64,000 bases of DNA from Prorocentrum cordatum (lineage: Eukaryota > Sar > Dinophyceae > Prorocentrales > Prorocentraceae), in NCBI GenBank assembly GCA_963575745.1, contig CAUYUJ010010469.1, forward strand, positions 324,804 through 388,803, in the 5' to 3' direction. A model generated the notes under the pieces. That model was not told the DNA's origin. It searched no databases and was given only the letters and a program-made list of their open reading frames with translations. This document shows, piece by piece, positions 42,350-51,918 of the stretch (the first letter of the stretch is position 1; each line of letters opens with the position of its first letter). Both the position numbers and the translations under genes were made by a program.

Positions 42350-43000
42350 AGGTCCACAGAGATCTGGGCTAGATCCTTGACATTCGTTGCGACACCCTCT
42401 CTTGGCCTCATTGGGGCGGCCACCGATGGATTTTGTTTTCTGTTTGCGGCGGGTGCTAAGGCCTGGAATATTGAAAAACCGGGTGCTAAGAATAACCTAG
42501 GGGGGGGGGGGGGGTTTAATAACTGGACAGGGTTAGAAATGAGGATGGGATGGTCACTTGTAGAGCAAAGAGAGCTGTTGGATGGAGAGCGACAGTATGG
42601 AAATATCGGAGAGATCAAGGCCTCCAAAGTGTTCCTTGCGACCACTAAGAAACACGTCAGTCGGCTCCAGGATTCTGTATCGAACTGTGTGCTCGTCGTT
42701 CCCTGGAGCGTTGTTCGAGGCTGCTGAAACTAGTGTCTGGACCCCTTCTTGTCCCTCAGGGTCCTGCGCTTGCTGGGGGTCTTCATTGCTTTGAAAAGCA
42801 GAGGATCTAGGAACAACATCGGATCCTCCTCCTCATCCTGCTCCTTCTCCCACCCGCCTCTTCCTCGCCCCCTTCCATCCCCTCTCTCCCCCTCCCCCTC
42901 GACCTCCACTTCCAGCTTCTCTCTGTACGCCCCATTTCCCCACCGGCGCCGCCACGGCCACTTCTTTTTGCACTTCAACCCTTGCCTCCGATTCCGACTT
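42350..43000. other. Unique sequence, no supported gene
   Basis: A G run lies at 42500-42512. Small frames only, no recognisable domain. Confidence 0.4.
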
Positions 43001-43004
43001 TCAC

Positions 43005-43166
43005 CACCCGCCAAACCACCCCAACCCAACCCGAAGGCCTCAATTTTCCATACATTTCCAGTGGGGGGGTGGTCGGGGAACATTCTGAAAAAAACACATG
43101 GAGCCCATACCCCCCCCCAGCCCGAAATTCGGGTCTTTAGGTTGGGTTGGGGTTTGGGGTTAGTCA
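43005..43166. mobile_element. Short inverted-repeat element (MITE-like family M1), copy 1
   Basis: The left arm is CCGCCAAACC and CCCAACCCAACCCGAAG (43008-43036); the right arm is GGTTGGGTTGGGG and TTTGGGG (43141-43158). The interior has a conserved CATTTCCAGTGGGGGGG, GGTCGGGGAACAT and CCCGAAATTCGGGT palindrome. Copy 2 at 55229-55385 has better arms. Confidence 0.6.
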
Positions 43167-43741
43167 GACGTCGCCCAACCCCCTCGATGCTGCCGTCCTC
43201 CCGCAAAGTATATGCCCCTCTTGGGCACGGCTCGCCCAGGCGTCGGAGAAGCCGGCGCGGCCCGAGAAGCGAGCCACGGAGCAGATCGTGGAGGACCTGT
43301 TGGAGGACCCGTATCTTTCGTGGTGTGCGTATTTCATTCAAGGGCGTGAAAAACGCCCCTTCTCTGTTTCACGAGGCGCTGTGCGTTGAACCTCCTGTGG
43401 GCTGACAGGGTAAAACCTGCGTATCGCGTGTGCCTTCGCGGCGTCCTGGCGGCTCTCTGGCCTGTAGGAGCTCCCAGGAGGTTTACTGACCACGCACTTG
43501 TAACCCAGGGTAGGGGCGTTTTGTCATTCCTCAATTCATGGCACATCAGTCTGACCCCAGTTGTCTTCGCCTTGGGGTGCCGCACCTACTCGGAGTCCAC
43601 ATCTGTGGCCCTTTAGTTCAAGCGCATATCAGCTGTAGTGATGCTGAAGCAATACAGTCAACCCGCATAGTAAGGATGGGCAACCTTCCCAAGGGTACCC
43701 TTGCATCCTTGCCTCCTCGGTCCATCCTTCGCCGCTTTCGT

Positions 43742-43835
43742 CGGCCGCGCCCCGCTCGAAAAGCTTCGAGATGGGCGTCCAAGGCCCTTGCATCCTTATC
43801 GCGCATCCTTATTGCACGGGCTGTCTGTAGCTAGA
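43742..43835 (+). repeat. Short dispersed repeat, copy 2
   Basis: Partner of 38925-39020. Confidence 0.65.
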
Positions 43836-43879
43836 AGGTATGCATATGCCCGCAGCTATATTGATTTTGGTTCGAAGTG

Positions 43880-44356
43880 ATGTCTAGCTGCCTGCGGCAA
43901 ATCCCGCCACTGTGCCAGCGCGGCAGCGCAGTAGGAAGGAGGTTGAGCTTAAGACCCAAGCCCGTTCAGTGGGCGTTCTGAACTGGCGTGGGGCTTCAAG
44001 TCGACCTCGTTCCCATCTTGCCACGATGAGGAGGACGAGGAGCGATGGATGGATGAGCGTAGGAGCAGCCGAGACTTGAGGTGAGGTGGAGCCGAAGACC
44101 CAAGCAAGCTCAGGCTGGGCACTGAATTTGCGTGGATCTTGAACAGGACCTCCTCCAGCGCAGTGCTCCGTTTGAACTAGCCCGGGTCTTTCCCACCTTT
44201 TCTTTGTCCTTAGCCTGTTCTTCTCTTCTTTCATCCCTCCTCCTTGTCCTTGTTTTCCTCATTTTACTCTTCTCCCTCCTTCCATCCTGAAGGCATCTAG
44301 GAGGTATCTTGGAGGTCTATCTAGCTGCCTGCGGCAAGTCCTGCCACCGTGCCTGG
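43880..44356 (+). repeat. Direct repeat TCTAGCTGCCTGCGGCAA flanking 400 bp
   Basis: About 35 bases at 43884-43918 recur at 44321-44355. Between them another diverged direct repeat (AGACCCAAGC, ACTGAA or TCTGAACT, GCGTGG) occurs at about 43950-44010 and 44096-44145. It may be a solo or nested element; class unknown. Confidence 0.5.
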
Positions 44357-44389
44357 GCTGTGGGTTATAAGCGTAGTGGATGTTCGTTG

Positions 44390-45350
44390 GAATCTCGTGG
44401 GAGGCCTCTCGGGGGCGTCTTGGAGGCAGTTTTGAGGCCTCTTGGATGCCATTTGGGGGCTTCTTGGGGGCCTCTTGGGGGCCTTTTGGGACCTCTTGGG
44501 TGCCTCTTGGGGGCATCTTGGGGCCTCTTGGGGCCTCCTGGGGGCTCTTGGGGCGGAAGGCTCGGATTTTCGATTCGTGTTCCCTCCCTCTCTGGGCCCC
44601 TTTGGGGGCCGTCTTGGGGCCCTCTTGGGCCGTCTTGGGCGCCTCTTGGGCCGTCTTGGGTCGCTCTTAGGCCGTCTTGGGGCTCATTGGAGGCCTCTTG
44701 GGCCGTTTTGGAGTGGTCTTCGGAGCTAGGAGCGCCGGAGAGCCGAAAAGGCGAGGACGCCAACATCATCGAGAAGCCGAATGAAAATCAATGATTTTTG
44801 CCTTTGGGGGCCCTCTTGGGAGGCCTCTTGGAGACCTCTTGGGGCGCCTTGCAAACTTCTTGCGCCATCTTGAGGCCATCACGGGCGTCTTCGAGCGATC
44901 GTTGGGCGACTCGGAGCCCTCTTGGACCGTCTTGGAGGCCTCCTGGGCCGCCATGGAAGCCCTGGAGAGCCTCAGGGAGGCGCCATGGCCGTCCAGTGAC
45001 CCCCTGGGAGTATGGCCAGTGCGCGCGGCGAGGCGCTTCCCGATGAGGCGTGGGGGCCCCTTAGAAGATGACAGAAACTCTGCCAGACAGCACTTGGCAG
45101 TCCACCACGCCTCAACGTGCCAGGGGGCATGGTGGCAGATTGGGGCCTCTTGGGCCCTCTTGGAGGTCTGTTGGAGGGCCATTGGAGGGCCTGCCAACGC
45201 AGCGGCGCTGTAAGAATGAGGCTGAATTCAAAATCGTGCCAGTTCAGCGCACGGTCTGAACTGGCACGGGCCTCGCATTCTTCGGGTGCCTTTTGGAGGC
45301 TTCTTGAGGCCTCTGGAGCATTTTGGGGAAATCGCGGAGCCCTCGCCCGC
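44390..45350 (+). repeat. CTTGGGGCC-type array (family G)
   Basis: GGAGGCCTCTTGGG, GGGGCCGTCTTGGG and similar words to 45190, with the GAAAAGGCGAGGACGCC module at 44747. Frames across it on both strands are repeat-derived. I do not see the family's terminal sequences here. Confidence 0.7.
45235..45268. other. Perfect 13-bp hairpin
   Basis: CGTGCCAGTTCAG (45235-45247) and its complement CTGAACTGGCACG (45256-45268) enclose an 8-base loop. AAGAATGAGGC and GCCTCGCATTCTT outside it extend the pairing imperfectly. Confidence 0.75.
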
Positions 45351-45529
45351 TCGATTGGCCCTCTTTAGGCTGGGTTGGAGCGTCTTGCCGCTGTTTGGGG
45401 CGGTCTTTCATTCTCTTGGAGCCGCCCGGAGACCGAAAAGGACGCCGGAGAGCAAGACCATGGGGGACGATTCTCGAGGACGCGCTGGCCAGGGTGTAGC
45501 CCTGAATTTTTGGGAGGTGGTCAGCAAGG

Positions 45530-45700
45530 GCTCCCACGAGGGCGCGAAGTTATTCGCGCTTCGCGGTTCTCGTTCCTCCTCCCCCCCCCTCCTCGTCCTC
45601 CTTTTCTCCCTTTGGGGGGGCGGCGCGAGAGCGCGAAGTCATTCGCGCTTCGCGCTCCGCAGAGCGCGAGAGCGCGAAGTAGGGAGCCCTAGGTTGGGAA
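45530..45700. repeat. Palindromic GCGCGAAG / CTTCGCGC module, copy 1
   Basis: TTATTCGCGCTTCGCG at 45549 and TCATTCGCGCTTCGCGC at 45640 are followed by GAGCGCGAGAGCGCGAAG and GGGAGCCC. A related module is at 59295-59372. Each has a TCC stretch close by. Confidence 0.55.
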
Positions 45701-45825
45701 GTCCTGCGGGTCTCCCGCTGCCTGTGGGCCACCGTGTGTCTGTGCGAGGGTGTTCTGCTGTCAGAGGGCGCGAGAGGCCTGTGCGCTCGCCCCTTCGTTT
45801 TGGGCTTGAAGGTTGGGGCAGTGGT

Positions 45826-46500
45826 CAGAGGAGGAGGAGGAGGAGGAGGAGGCGGAGGAGGAGGAGGAGGAGGAGGAGGAGCAGGAGGGGGGGGGGGAGG
45901 GAGGGAGGGAGGGAGGGAGGGAGGGAGGGAGGGAGGGGGGAGGGAGGGAGGGAGGGAGGGAGGGAGGGAGGAGGTGGAGGAGGAGGAGGAGGAGGAGGAG
46001 GGAGGAGGAGGAGGAAAAGGAGGAGGACGAGGAGGAGGAGATGAGAGGTGGAGGAGGAGGAGGAGGAGGAAGAAGAGGGGAGGAAGGAGGAGGAGGAGGG
46101 AGGAGGAGGAGGAGGAGATGAGAGGAGGAGATGAGAGGAGGAGGAGAAGGAGGAGGAGGAGGAGGAGGAGGAGAGAGGAGGAGGAGGAGGAGGAGGAGGA
46201 GGAGGAGGAGGAGGAGGAGGAGGAGGAGAGGAGGGGAGGAGGAGGAGGAGGAGGAGGAGGAGGAGGAGGAGGAGGAGGAGGAGGAGGGGGGGGAGGCAGG
46301 GAGGGAGGGGAGGGAGGGAGGCAGGGAGGGAAGGGAGGGAAGGAGGGCGGAGGGCGGGACGGGCGGGCGGGCGGGGCGGCGGGCGGGCGGGCGGGCGGGC
46401 GGGCGGGCGGGCGGGCGGGAGGGAGGGAGGGAGGGAGGGAGGAGGAGGAGGAGGAGGAGGAGGAGGAGGAGGAGGAGGAGGAGGAGGTGGAGGTGGAGGA
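45826..46500 (+). repeat. (GGA/GGGA)n and (GGGC)n purine tract
   Basis: GGA triplets, GGGA tetramers (45896-45965, 46410-46440) and a GGGC block (46365-46418). Its long plus- and minus-strand frames are poly-Gly/Glu/Arg and poly-Ser/Pro/Leu artefacts. Confidence 0.95.
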
Positions 46501-48326
46501 GCGGTTTTGTCGCTGGACGTGGCAAACGCCTTCAACGAGGTGGACCAGGACGTCGTCATCCGCGAGGTCACGAGCAGGCTCCCGCCCCTCGCGCGCCTCG
46601 CAGCCGCGTGGTACGGAAGGAACACCACGCACGGCGCGCACCTCTCTGGCGCTGTCACCGTGGTGACAGCAGAGCGGGGGCTCGGCCAGGGTTGCCCCCT
46701 CTCGCCGGTCTTTTTCGCCACGGCCACGGCGACCCTTCACGAGGACTTGGCGCACGCGCTGCGGCGGGACACGGGCGCCGTCGTGGTGGCGTACCTGGAC
46801 GACGTCTACTTCGTGGGCACGCTGGAGGAACTCGCTGCGGCCGCAGCAGCCGCGCTGGGACTCTACGCGGCGCGCGGACTCCGCCTGAACGGGGACAAAA
46901 CCAAGGTGTGGAACCCGCACAACCTGCAGCTGCCTGCCTTGCCGCAGCGGAGACACCCGAGCTCACGTGCGTGGGCAGCCGCCTGCCCTTCCTCGGCGGG
47001 GCCGCAGCCGAGGGCCTCGGCGACGACCACGACGCGGCGGCGACCAGCTTCGGCGCGGCGGCCGCGCCGGAGATGGCGACCCGGCACTTGGCGGCCTACT
47101 TGACGGCCCTCGAGACCTTGCGCAAGCACGGCTTGAGGGCGCAGGACGAGCTGACGCTCCTTCGCACCTTTGCGAACGGTACTGCCTTGCACCACGCTCG
47201 CGCGCACTTACTCAGCGAGGCCTGGTGCGCCGACTACGACGCTCGGGTCCTGGGGCACCTGGAAAGCGTGACTGGGCAGACCCTGACCGCGGCGGCGCGC
47301 GAGCAGGCCTGCCTCCCCCTGGCAGACGGGGGGTTCGGCTTGCACAGCCTCGGGGAGCGCCGCCTGCCCGCCTTCGTGGGTTCCTGGCTGGCGTGTCTGG
47401 CCGAGGTGCGCCGCGAGCTCGGCCTACCGAGCCTCGAGGCCTTCGCCGCGGCCTGCCCCCGGACCTGGGCGACGGCGAGAGAGGCGGGGCGCCTGGCTGG
47501 CGCGAGGGCCGCGGACTGGCTCCGCGCGGCAACGGAGCGCGAGGCGAAAGCGCAGCGGCGCCTCACGAGGCCGGCACATGAGCGGCGCCGCGCTCTCCTG
47601 CTCGCCTCCCTGCCGCCGCCAGAGCAGGCGAGCCTTCGCTCGGCCAGCGGGAAAGGCGCCGGGAGCTGGCTCCTCCCGCCCACAGAGCCGGACCACGTCA
47701 TGGCGGACGAGCACTTCCGCACGGCGCTGGCCTTGCGGCTCCGCCTACCGCTGCCGCCGGGGGCCAGCGCAACTTGCCTCCGGCGCAGCCCCGACGGCTC
47801 CTGCTGCGGGGCTGACCTGCGCGCAGACCCCGGGCATCCCCTGGGTTGCCCAATCGGGGGCGGCACTGTGCTGAAGCGCGACGGCGTCCGGGACTGGCTC
47901 GCGCGCTGGCTAGCGGAGCGGAGCGCCACAGGCGTGAGGACGGAGCAATTCGCCCCCGCCTGGGACAGGCCGCGCCCGGACAGCACCCTCGAGGCCGCGC
48001 GGCTGGACGTGGCCTTCACCGACCCGGTCGCCGGGGTCACCTACGCCGACGTGGCGATCACCGACGCGGCCTTGGGCGCGGGCGCAGCCGCCGGGCGAAG
48101 CCGCGCCGCGCGCGACGGGAGTATCCTTGATTATTTTGCGAAAAACCACGCACGAAACCGAAAAAGGCACGGGGAATGGACGTCCGAGCGCTGGCCAGTC
48201 CACGAGGCAACTGCCGGCGTCCACCAGGCAAAACCCAATAACCAGCAGCCACGCACTGGGTTCCCACGAGGCGCCCACCAGACGACCCCCCCCGCAAGCA
48301 GGTCCACCTTCCCAGAAGAGACGTAA
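46501..48326 (+). pseudogene. LINE-type reverse transcriptase ORF, 5'-truncated, one frameshift
   Basis: It opens directly from the GGA tract with motif A LSLDVANAFNEVD, then motif B GLGQGCPLSPVFFAT, motif C YLDDVYFVG with both Asp intact (about 46792-46818), and motif D LRLNGDKTKVWN. Near 46930 the frame changes by one base. It then runs unbroken to TAA at 48324-48326 through the thumb and a long C-terminal region with LPLADGGFGLHSLGERRLPA, a Cys/His knuckle-like segment (ATCLRRSPDGSCC, PGHPLGCPIGGG) and ARLDVAFTDPVAGVTYADVA, reminiscent of the C-terminal nuclease region of some LINEs. An N-terminal endonuclease is absent. The last 70 residues, from DYFAKNHARNRKRH, lie in a sequence repeated at 49.7 kb and may be fused by insertion. 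Confidence 0.7.
48116..48200 (+). repeat. Short dispersed repeat over the LINE 3' end (second copy 49733-49817)
   Basis: About 80 bases from GAGTA(T/C)CCTTGAT through GCGAAAAACCACGC and GAAAAAGGCAC to GGACGTCCGAGCG match 49733-49817 with about 90% identity. In the LINE frame it encodes DYFAKNHARNRKRH. Confidence 0.8.
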
Positions 48327-48590
48327 GAAGAACCCTTGTGAGCACTGTTTAGTGGAAAGGCATGAAAACACAGGGAAGCCACAGGCAAGCCACAGCCATG
48401 CCGTTGTCTGTTTTGCCACCTGCGATGCGACGCGCCAATGAAGTCCAAACCATTGCATAGTATAGCTGAACTATATGTAGATCAATAGGTTCAACGCTCG
48501 AACTTACGCCGGATGAGGATGATGAAGAAAAAGATGATGAGGAGGAGGTGGAGTGAGTTCGGTTGGGGCTGCTTGACAGTTCCCTTGTCC
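48327..48590. other. LINE 3' flank, no gene
   Basis: AT-richer DNA with no feature I can name, apart from a short GATGAAGAAAAAGATGATGA purine stretch near 48520-48545. Confidence 0.5.
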
Positions 48591-48769
48591 CCCCCACGTG
48601 TCTTGGAGGCCTCGTCATCTCCGTTGCCCCATCCTTCTTCCCTCGCCCGCTTCCTCCATACTGAAGCCATATGAGCACTACTCTCTCTCTCCTCCCCTGG
48701 AGGTGTCCGGAAAGCTTCCCGCCCCCTCCGCGTGCGGGTTTCTACAGCAGATCTTAGCAGCTGTTTTTC

Positions 48770-49215
48770 TTGTGGATGTTGTTTCCGGTGCTGCAGAATG
48801 GTGTTCCCGCTGCAGCGTGGGCCTCGTTTTCGGATCGGCGCTCTGCTCCCGTCGTTCAGCATGGGGTTCTCGCCCCAGCTCGGGTCACTCTTCTGGATAT
48901 GAGTCTCTCTTCCTTGTGGTTCCCCCCCATTTCCCCTCCTCCGCCTTCCCCTGGTCCTCTTGTTCCTCCCGCTCCTCTCACTCAAGTTCCTGTTGCTGAT
49001 ATTCGTCTCGCTCCAGCGCGGGCCACTTTTCTGAATCTGAGTCTTCCTTCATCGTTGTCGCCCCCCTCAAATCCCTTCCTCCGCCTTCCCCTGGTCCTCC
49101 TTTTCCTCCCGATCCGTCCGCTTTAGTTCCTGATGCTGTTGTTCGTCCTCATCCTTTTCCTCCTGCTCATCCTCCTGCTCAGCCCCCTCCCCCTCTGCAC
49201 GCAGCTCCACTTTCC
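48770..49215 (+). other. Proline-rich possible coding repeat, degenerate
   Basis: Two tandem copies of about 130 bases (from CCAGCTCGGGTCACTCTTCT near 48877 and CCAGCGCGGGCCACTTTTCT near 49013) encode APAR(V/A)T(L/F)L followed by SPPPPSPGP. The first copy is in frame from 48770. The second shifts frame before its Pro-rich part and runs to a stop near 49228. It looks like a decayed Pro-rich repeat protein; no domain. Confidence 0.35.
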
Positions 49216-49732
49216 CCGAACACGACGTGATCTTTCGGTGGGAGTCGCAGGTCGGCTATGACACGCGTCCGCGGATAGAGGATACTCAGCGCCGCTGGAA
49301 GGGATGGGAGGGAGGGATAGGATGTCAGATGCTCCGCGAGTGCACCTAGCTGGCCGTACTCCCTCTCCCTTCCCCCAGACTCAGCAGTGACGGATCCAAT
49401 GTCGTCACGTGCATCGGCCGTCGTCATCGCTAGGAGGCCAGGAGTGAGGGTTTGGCCAGGCAGTGCCGAAGCCACCAGGAACGCTCAGATTCCTTGAAGT
49501 GAGCTTGGCAGTGGTGGTCACCCCAACCCTCGACAGTCAGCCGTGGAAGTTAACATCCGCGCCATGGCGGGAAACTCGTGGGTCGCCTCCCGCCCGCTGT
49601 GCAGGCCGGGAGGGCCTCGTCGAGCCGACCGGGCCGGCAGCCCCGACGCTGCTGCGAGCGCCCTGCAGGAGGGTGGCCGCCTTCTGCTTGGCTTGGCATC
49701 GCTCGGACGTGTGCATTTTCTTTCGGCGAGGA

Positions 49733-49817
49733 CCATCGAGGAGTACCCTTGATCATTTGGCGAAAAACCACGCGCGAAACCGAAAAAGGCACAGGGAATG
49801 GACGTCCGAGCGATGGC
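49733..49817 (+). repeat. Second copy of the GCGAAAAACCACGC repeat
   Basis: Partner of 48116-48200. The flanking DNA here is not LINE, which supports an independently mobile or commonly copied segment. Confidence 0.8.
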
Positions 49818-49819
49818 CG

Positions 49820-50240
49820 GTTGGAGGGTGGCGAGGCCGCTCCGGTGCACCCCAGGCCGCGGCCCTCTCCTCGTGCTCTTCGGTCCACGGGGCCACAAAA
49901 AACGCTGCATGGGGTCGGGGAGCCGCGTGCGGACACCGCCACCGAGGCCTTCGGTGGAGCTCCCCTATGGGGCCACGCGGCGCTGCGCTGGACGGGGGAG
50001 CCGTGTGCTGCGCTTTGCTTCGCGTGAGTCCCCTCGTAGTCCGACCGCAGCTCGGGTCCGAGACGCCGCCGATCCCAGGGTTCATATCCTGCTCGGCCCC
50101 ACCGACAACACGCAGCCCATGTCGGCTCGTGTCGCTCCTCCTCCTTCTCCTCCTCCTCCTCCTCCTCCTCCGCCTCCTTCTCGAGCTCATCGAGCTCATC
50201 CTCGTCCATCCGTCTTTCTTGCCTGGCGACTCGGACTAGT
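49820..50240. other. Unresolved GC-rich sequence with a TCC run
   Basis: Overlapping short frames, no domain; TCC triplets at 50140-50180. Confidence 0.4.
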
Positions 50241-51162
50241 CTTAAGTCGGGCCTGTCCCTCTACAGGGGGAATATTTAGCAATAGTCAAATTATCCCAGC
50301 AAAGCAACCTAACAGCGATGTGTATACCATATCTGGAAGCATTCCCCTTAAGATTCAGGTGATAATCCAGTTGTAGAATTCTGCTGGTCTCGCTGTCGCA
50401 GTCGCATTCGCAATGACAGTCGCAGTGGCAACGGCCTTAGGATCCAATGGAATCCTAAGGATTCCTAGGCTCAGGAAACCTTAGGAATCCTTAGGAATCC
50501 TGATTCCTAGGGATTCCGAACGATTCCTAAGGAATTCTAAGGATTCCGAAGGATTCGCCTGAGCCTGCCTCAGCCTCAGCCTGCCTCAGCCTCAGCCTCA
50601 GCCTGCCTCAGCCTCAGCCTGCCTCAGCATCAGCCTCAGCCTCAGCCTCAGCCTGCCTCGGCTTGCCTCGGCCTCAGCCTCAGCCTGCCTCGGCCTCAGC
50701 AGCCTCAGCCGGCCTCAGCCTCAGCCTGCCTCAGCCTCAGCCTCAGCCTGCATCAGCCTCAGCCTCAGCCTGCCTCAGCCTCAGCCTCAGCCTCAGCCTG
50801 CCTCAGCCTCAGCCTGCCTCAGCCTCAGCCTCAGCCTGCTTCAGCCTCAGCCTCAGTCTGCCTTCAGCCTCGGCCTCAGCCTCAGCCTGCCTCAGCCTCA
50901 GGCTGCATCAGCCTCAGCCTCAGCCTCAGCCTGCCTCAGCATCAGCCTGCCTCAGCCTCAGCCTCAGCCTGCCTCAGCCTCAGCCTCAGCCTGCTTCAGC
51001 CTCAGCCTCAGTCTGCCAGTCTGCCTTCAGCCTCGGCCTCAGCTTCAGCCTGCCTCAGCCTCAGCCTGCATCAGCCTCAGCCTCAGCCTCAGCCTGCCTC
51101 AGCATCAGCCTGCCTCAGCCTCAGCCTCAGCTTGCCTCTGCCTCAGCCTCAGCCTGCTTCAG

Positions 51163-51262
51163 NNNNNNNNNNNNNNNNNNNNNNNNNNNNNNNNNNNNNN
51201 NNNNNNNNNNNNNNNNNNNNNNNNNNNNNNNNNNNNNNNNNNNNNNNNNNNNNNNNNNNNNN
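51163..51262. other. Assembly gap of 100 N
   Basis: Exactly 100 undetermined bases lie between the CAGCCT minisatellite and the 75-bp array; the size is probably nominal. Confidence 1.
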
Positions 51263-51263
51263 G

Positions 51264-51565
51264 TCGACGAGCACGAAGTGGCCTACAGTTGGCTCCGGGC
51301 ATCCAAAATGTGGCCCGGGAATGGAGTTCTGGGAAGTCGAAGAGCACGAAGTGGCCTACAGTTGGCTCCGGGCATCCAAAATGTGGCCCGGGAATGGAGT
51401 TCTGGGAAGTCCAAGAGCACGAAGTGGCCGACAGTTGGCTCCGGGCATCCAAAATGTGGCCCGGGAATGGAGTTCTGGGAAGTCGAAGAGCACGAAGTGG
51501 CCTACAGTTGGCTCCGGGCATTCAAAATGTGGCCCGGGAATGGAGTTCTGGGAGGTCGAAGAGCA
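51264..51565 (+). repeat. 75-bp tandem array, copy in element T1
   Basis: About four units of GAGCACGAAGTGGCC, TACAGTTGGCTCCGGGCAT, CAAAATGTGGCCCGGGAATG and GAGTTCTGGGAAGTCGAA. A similar five-unit array lies at 53108-53450. Confidence 0.92.
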
Positions 51566-51807
51566 CGAAGTGTGTGACTGTTTGCTTAAAACGAGCCCGG
51601 TTCTCGCTTGTCCGGCTCCTGCCCAGACCCCCTTGGGGAGTCATCAGATGCTCTCTTTTGGCCCCATTAGAAACCTATCAGTCTTCGCTGTTAGGAAATA
51701 ATATGGGGACTATGTTTTTTAGTATTTTGGGGCATCTTTTGGGCATTTCTGATGTATTTTTCATTTTTCGTCCAAAATCCCCCTGTAGGGGGACAGGCGC
51801 GACTTAA

Positions 51808-51918
51808 GACTACTCCGCCTCCTCCTTTGGAGGGCCGCCCGCGGCAAGGTTTGGGCCTCGTCGCCCCTTCCTCTGGGCCTCAAGGTGCGCCCCTCTTGCG
51901 CGCCAGTTCTCGCTGGCC
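51808..51918. other. Spacer between the two TTAA elements
   Basis: GC-rich, without features. Confidence 0.5.

Larger units (their letters stand above)
50242..51807 (+). mobile_element. TTAA-flanked inverted-repeat element (family T), copy 1
   Basis: It is bounded by TTAA at 50242-50245 and 51804-51807. The left end GTCGGGCCTGTCCCTC and right end (GGGGGACAGGCGCGAC, read inward as the complement) form an inverted repeat of about 20 bases, and the end itself holds a small hairpin, CCTGT...ACAGG. The interior has a conserved left block (to about 50435), a CAGCCT minisatellite (50555-51162), the assembly gap, a 75-bp tandem array (51264-51565) and a conserved right block (51566-51697). TTAA duplication is the signature of piggyBac-type transposition. 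No transposase is present, so the element would be non-autonomous. Confidence 0.65.

Noticed and set aside
43137-43166. Telomere-like TTTAGG / TTGGGG sequence
   Set aside because: It belongs to the inverted arm of the M1 MITE-like element and is not a tandem telomeric repeat.
45734-46666. Very long frames on both strands across the GGA tract
   Set aside because: Poly-Gly/Glu/Arg or poly-Ser/Pro/Leu translations simply mirror triplet repeats, and every frame is open.
50663-51160. Long Ser/Ala/Leu-Gln-Pro repeat frame
   Set aside because: It is a direct consequence of the CAGCCT minisatellite, which lacks stops in several frames.
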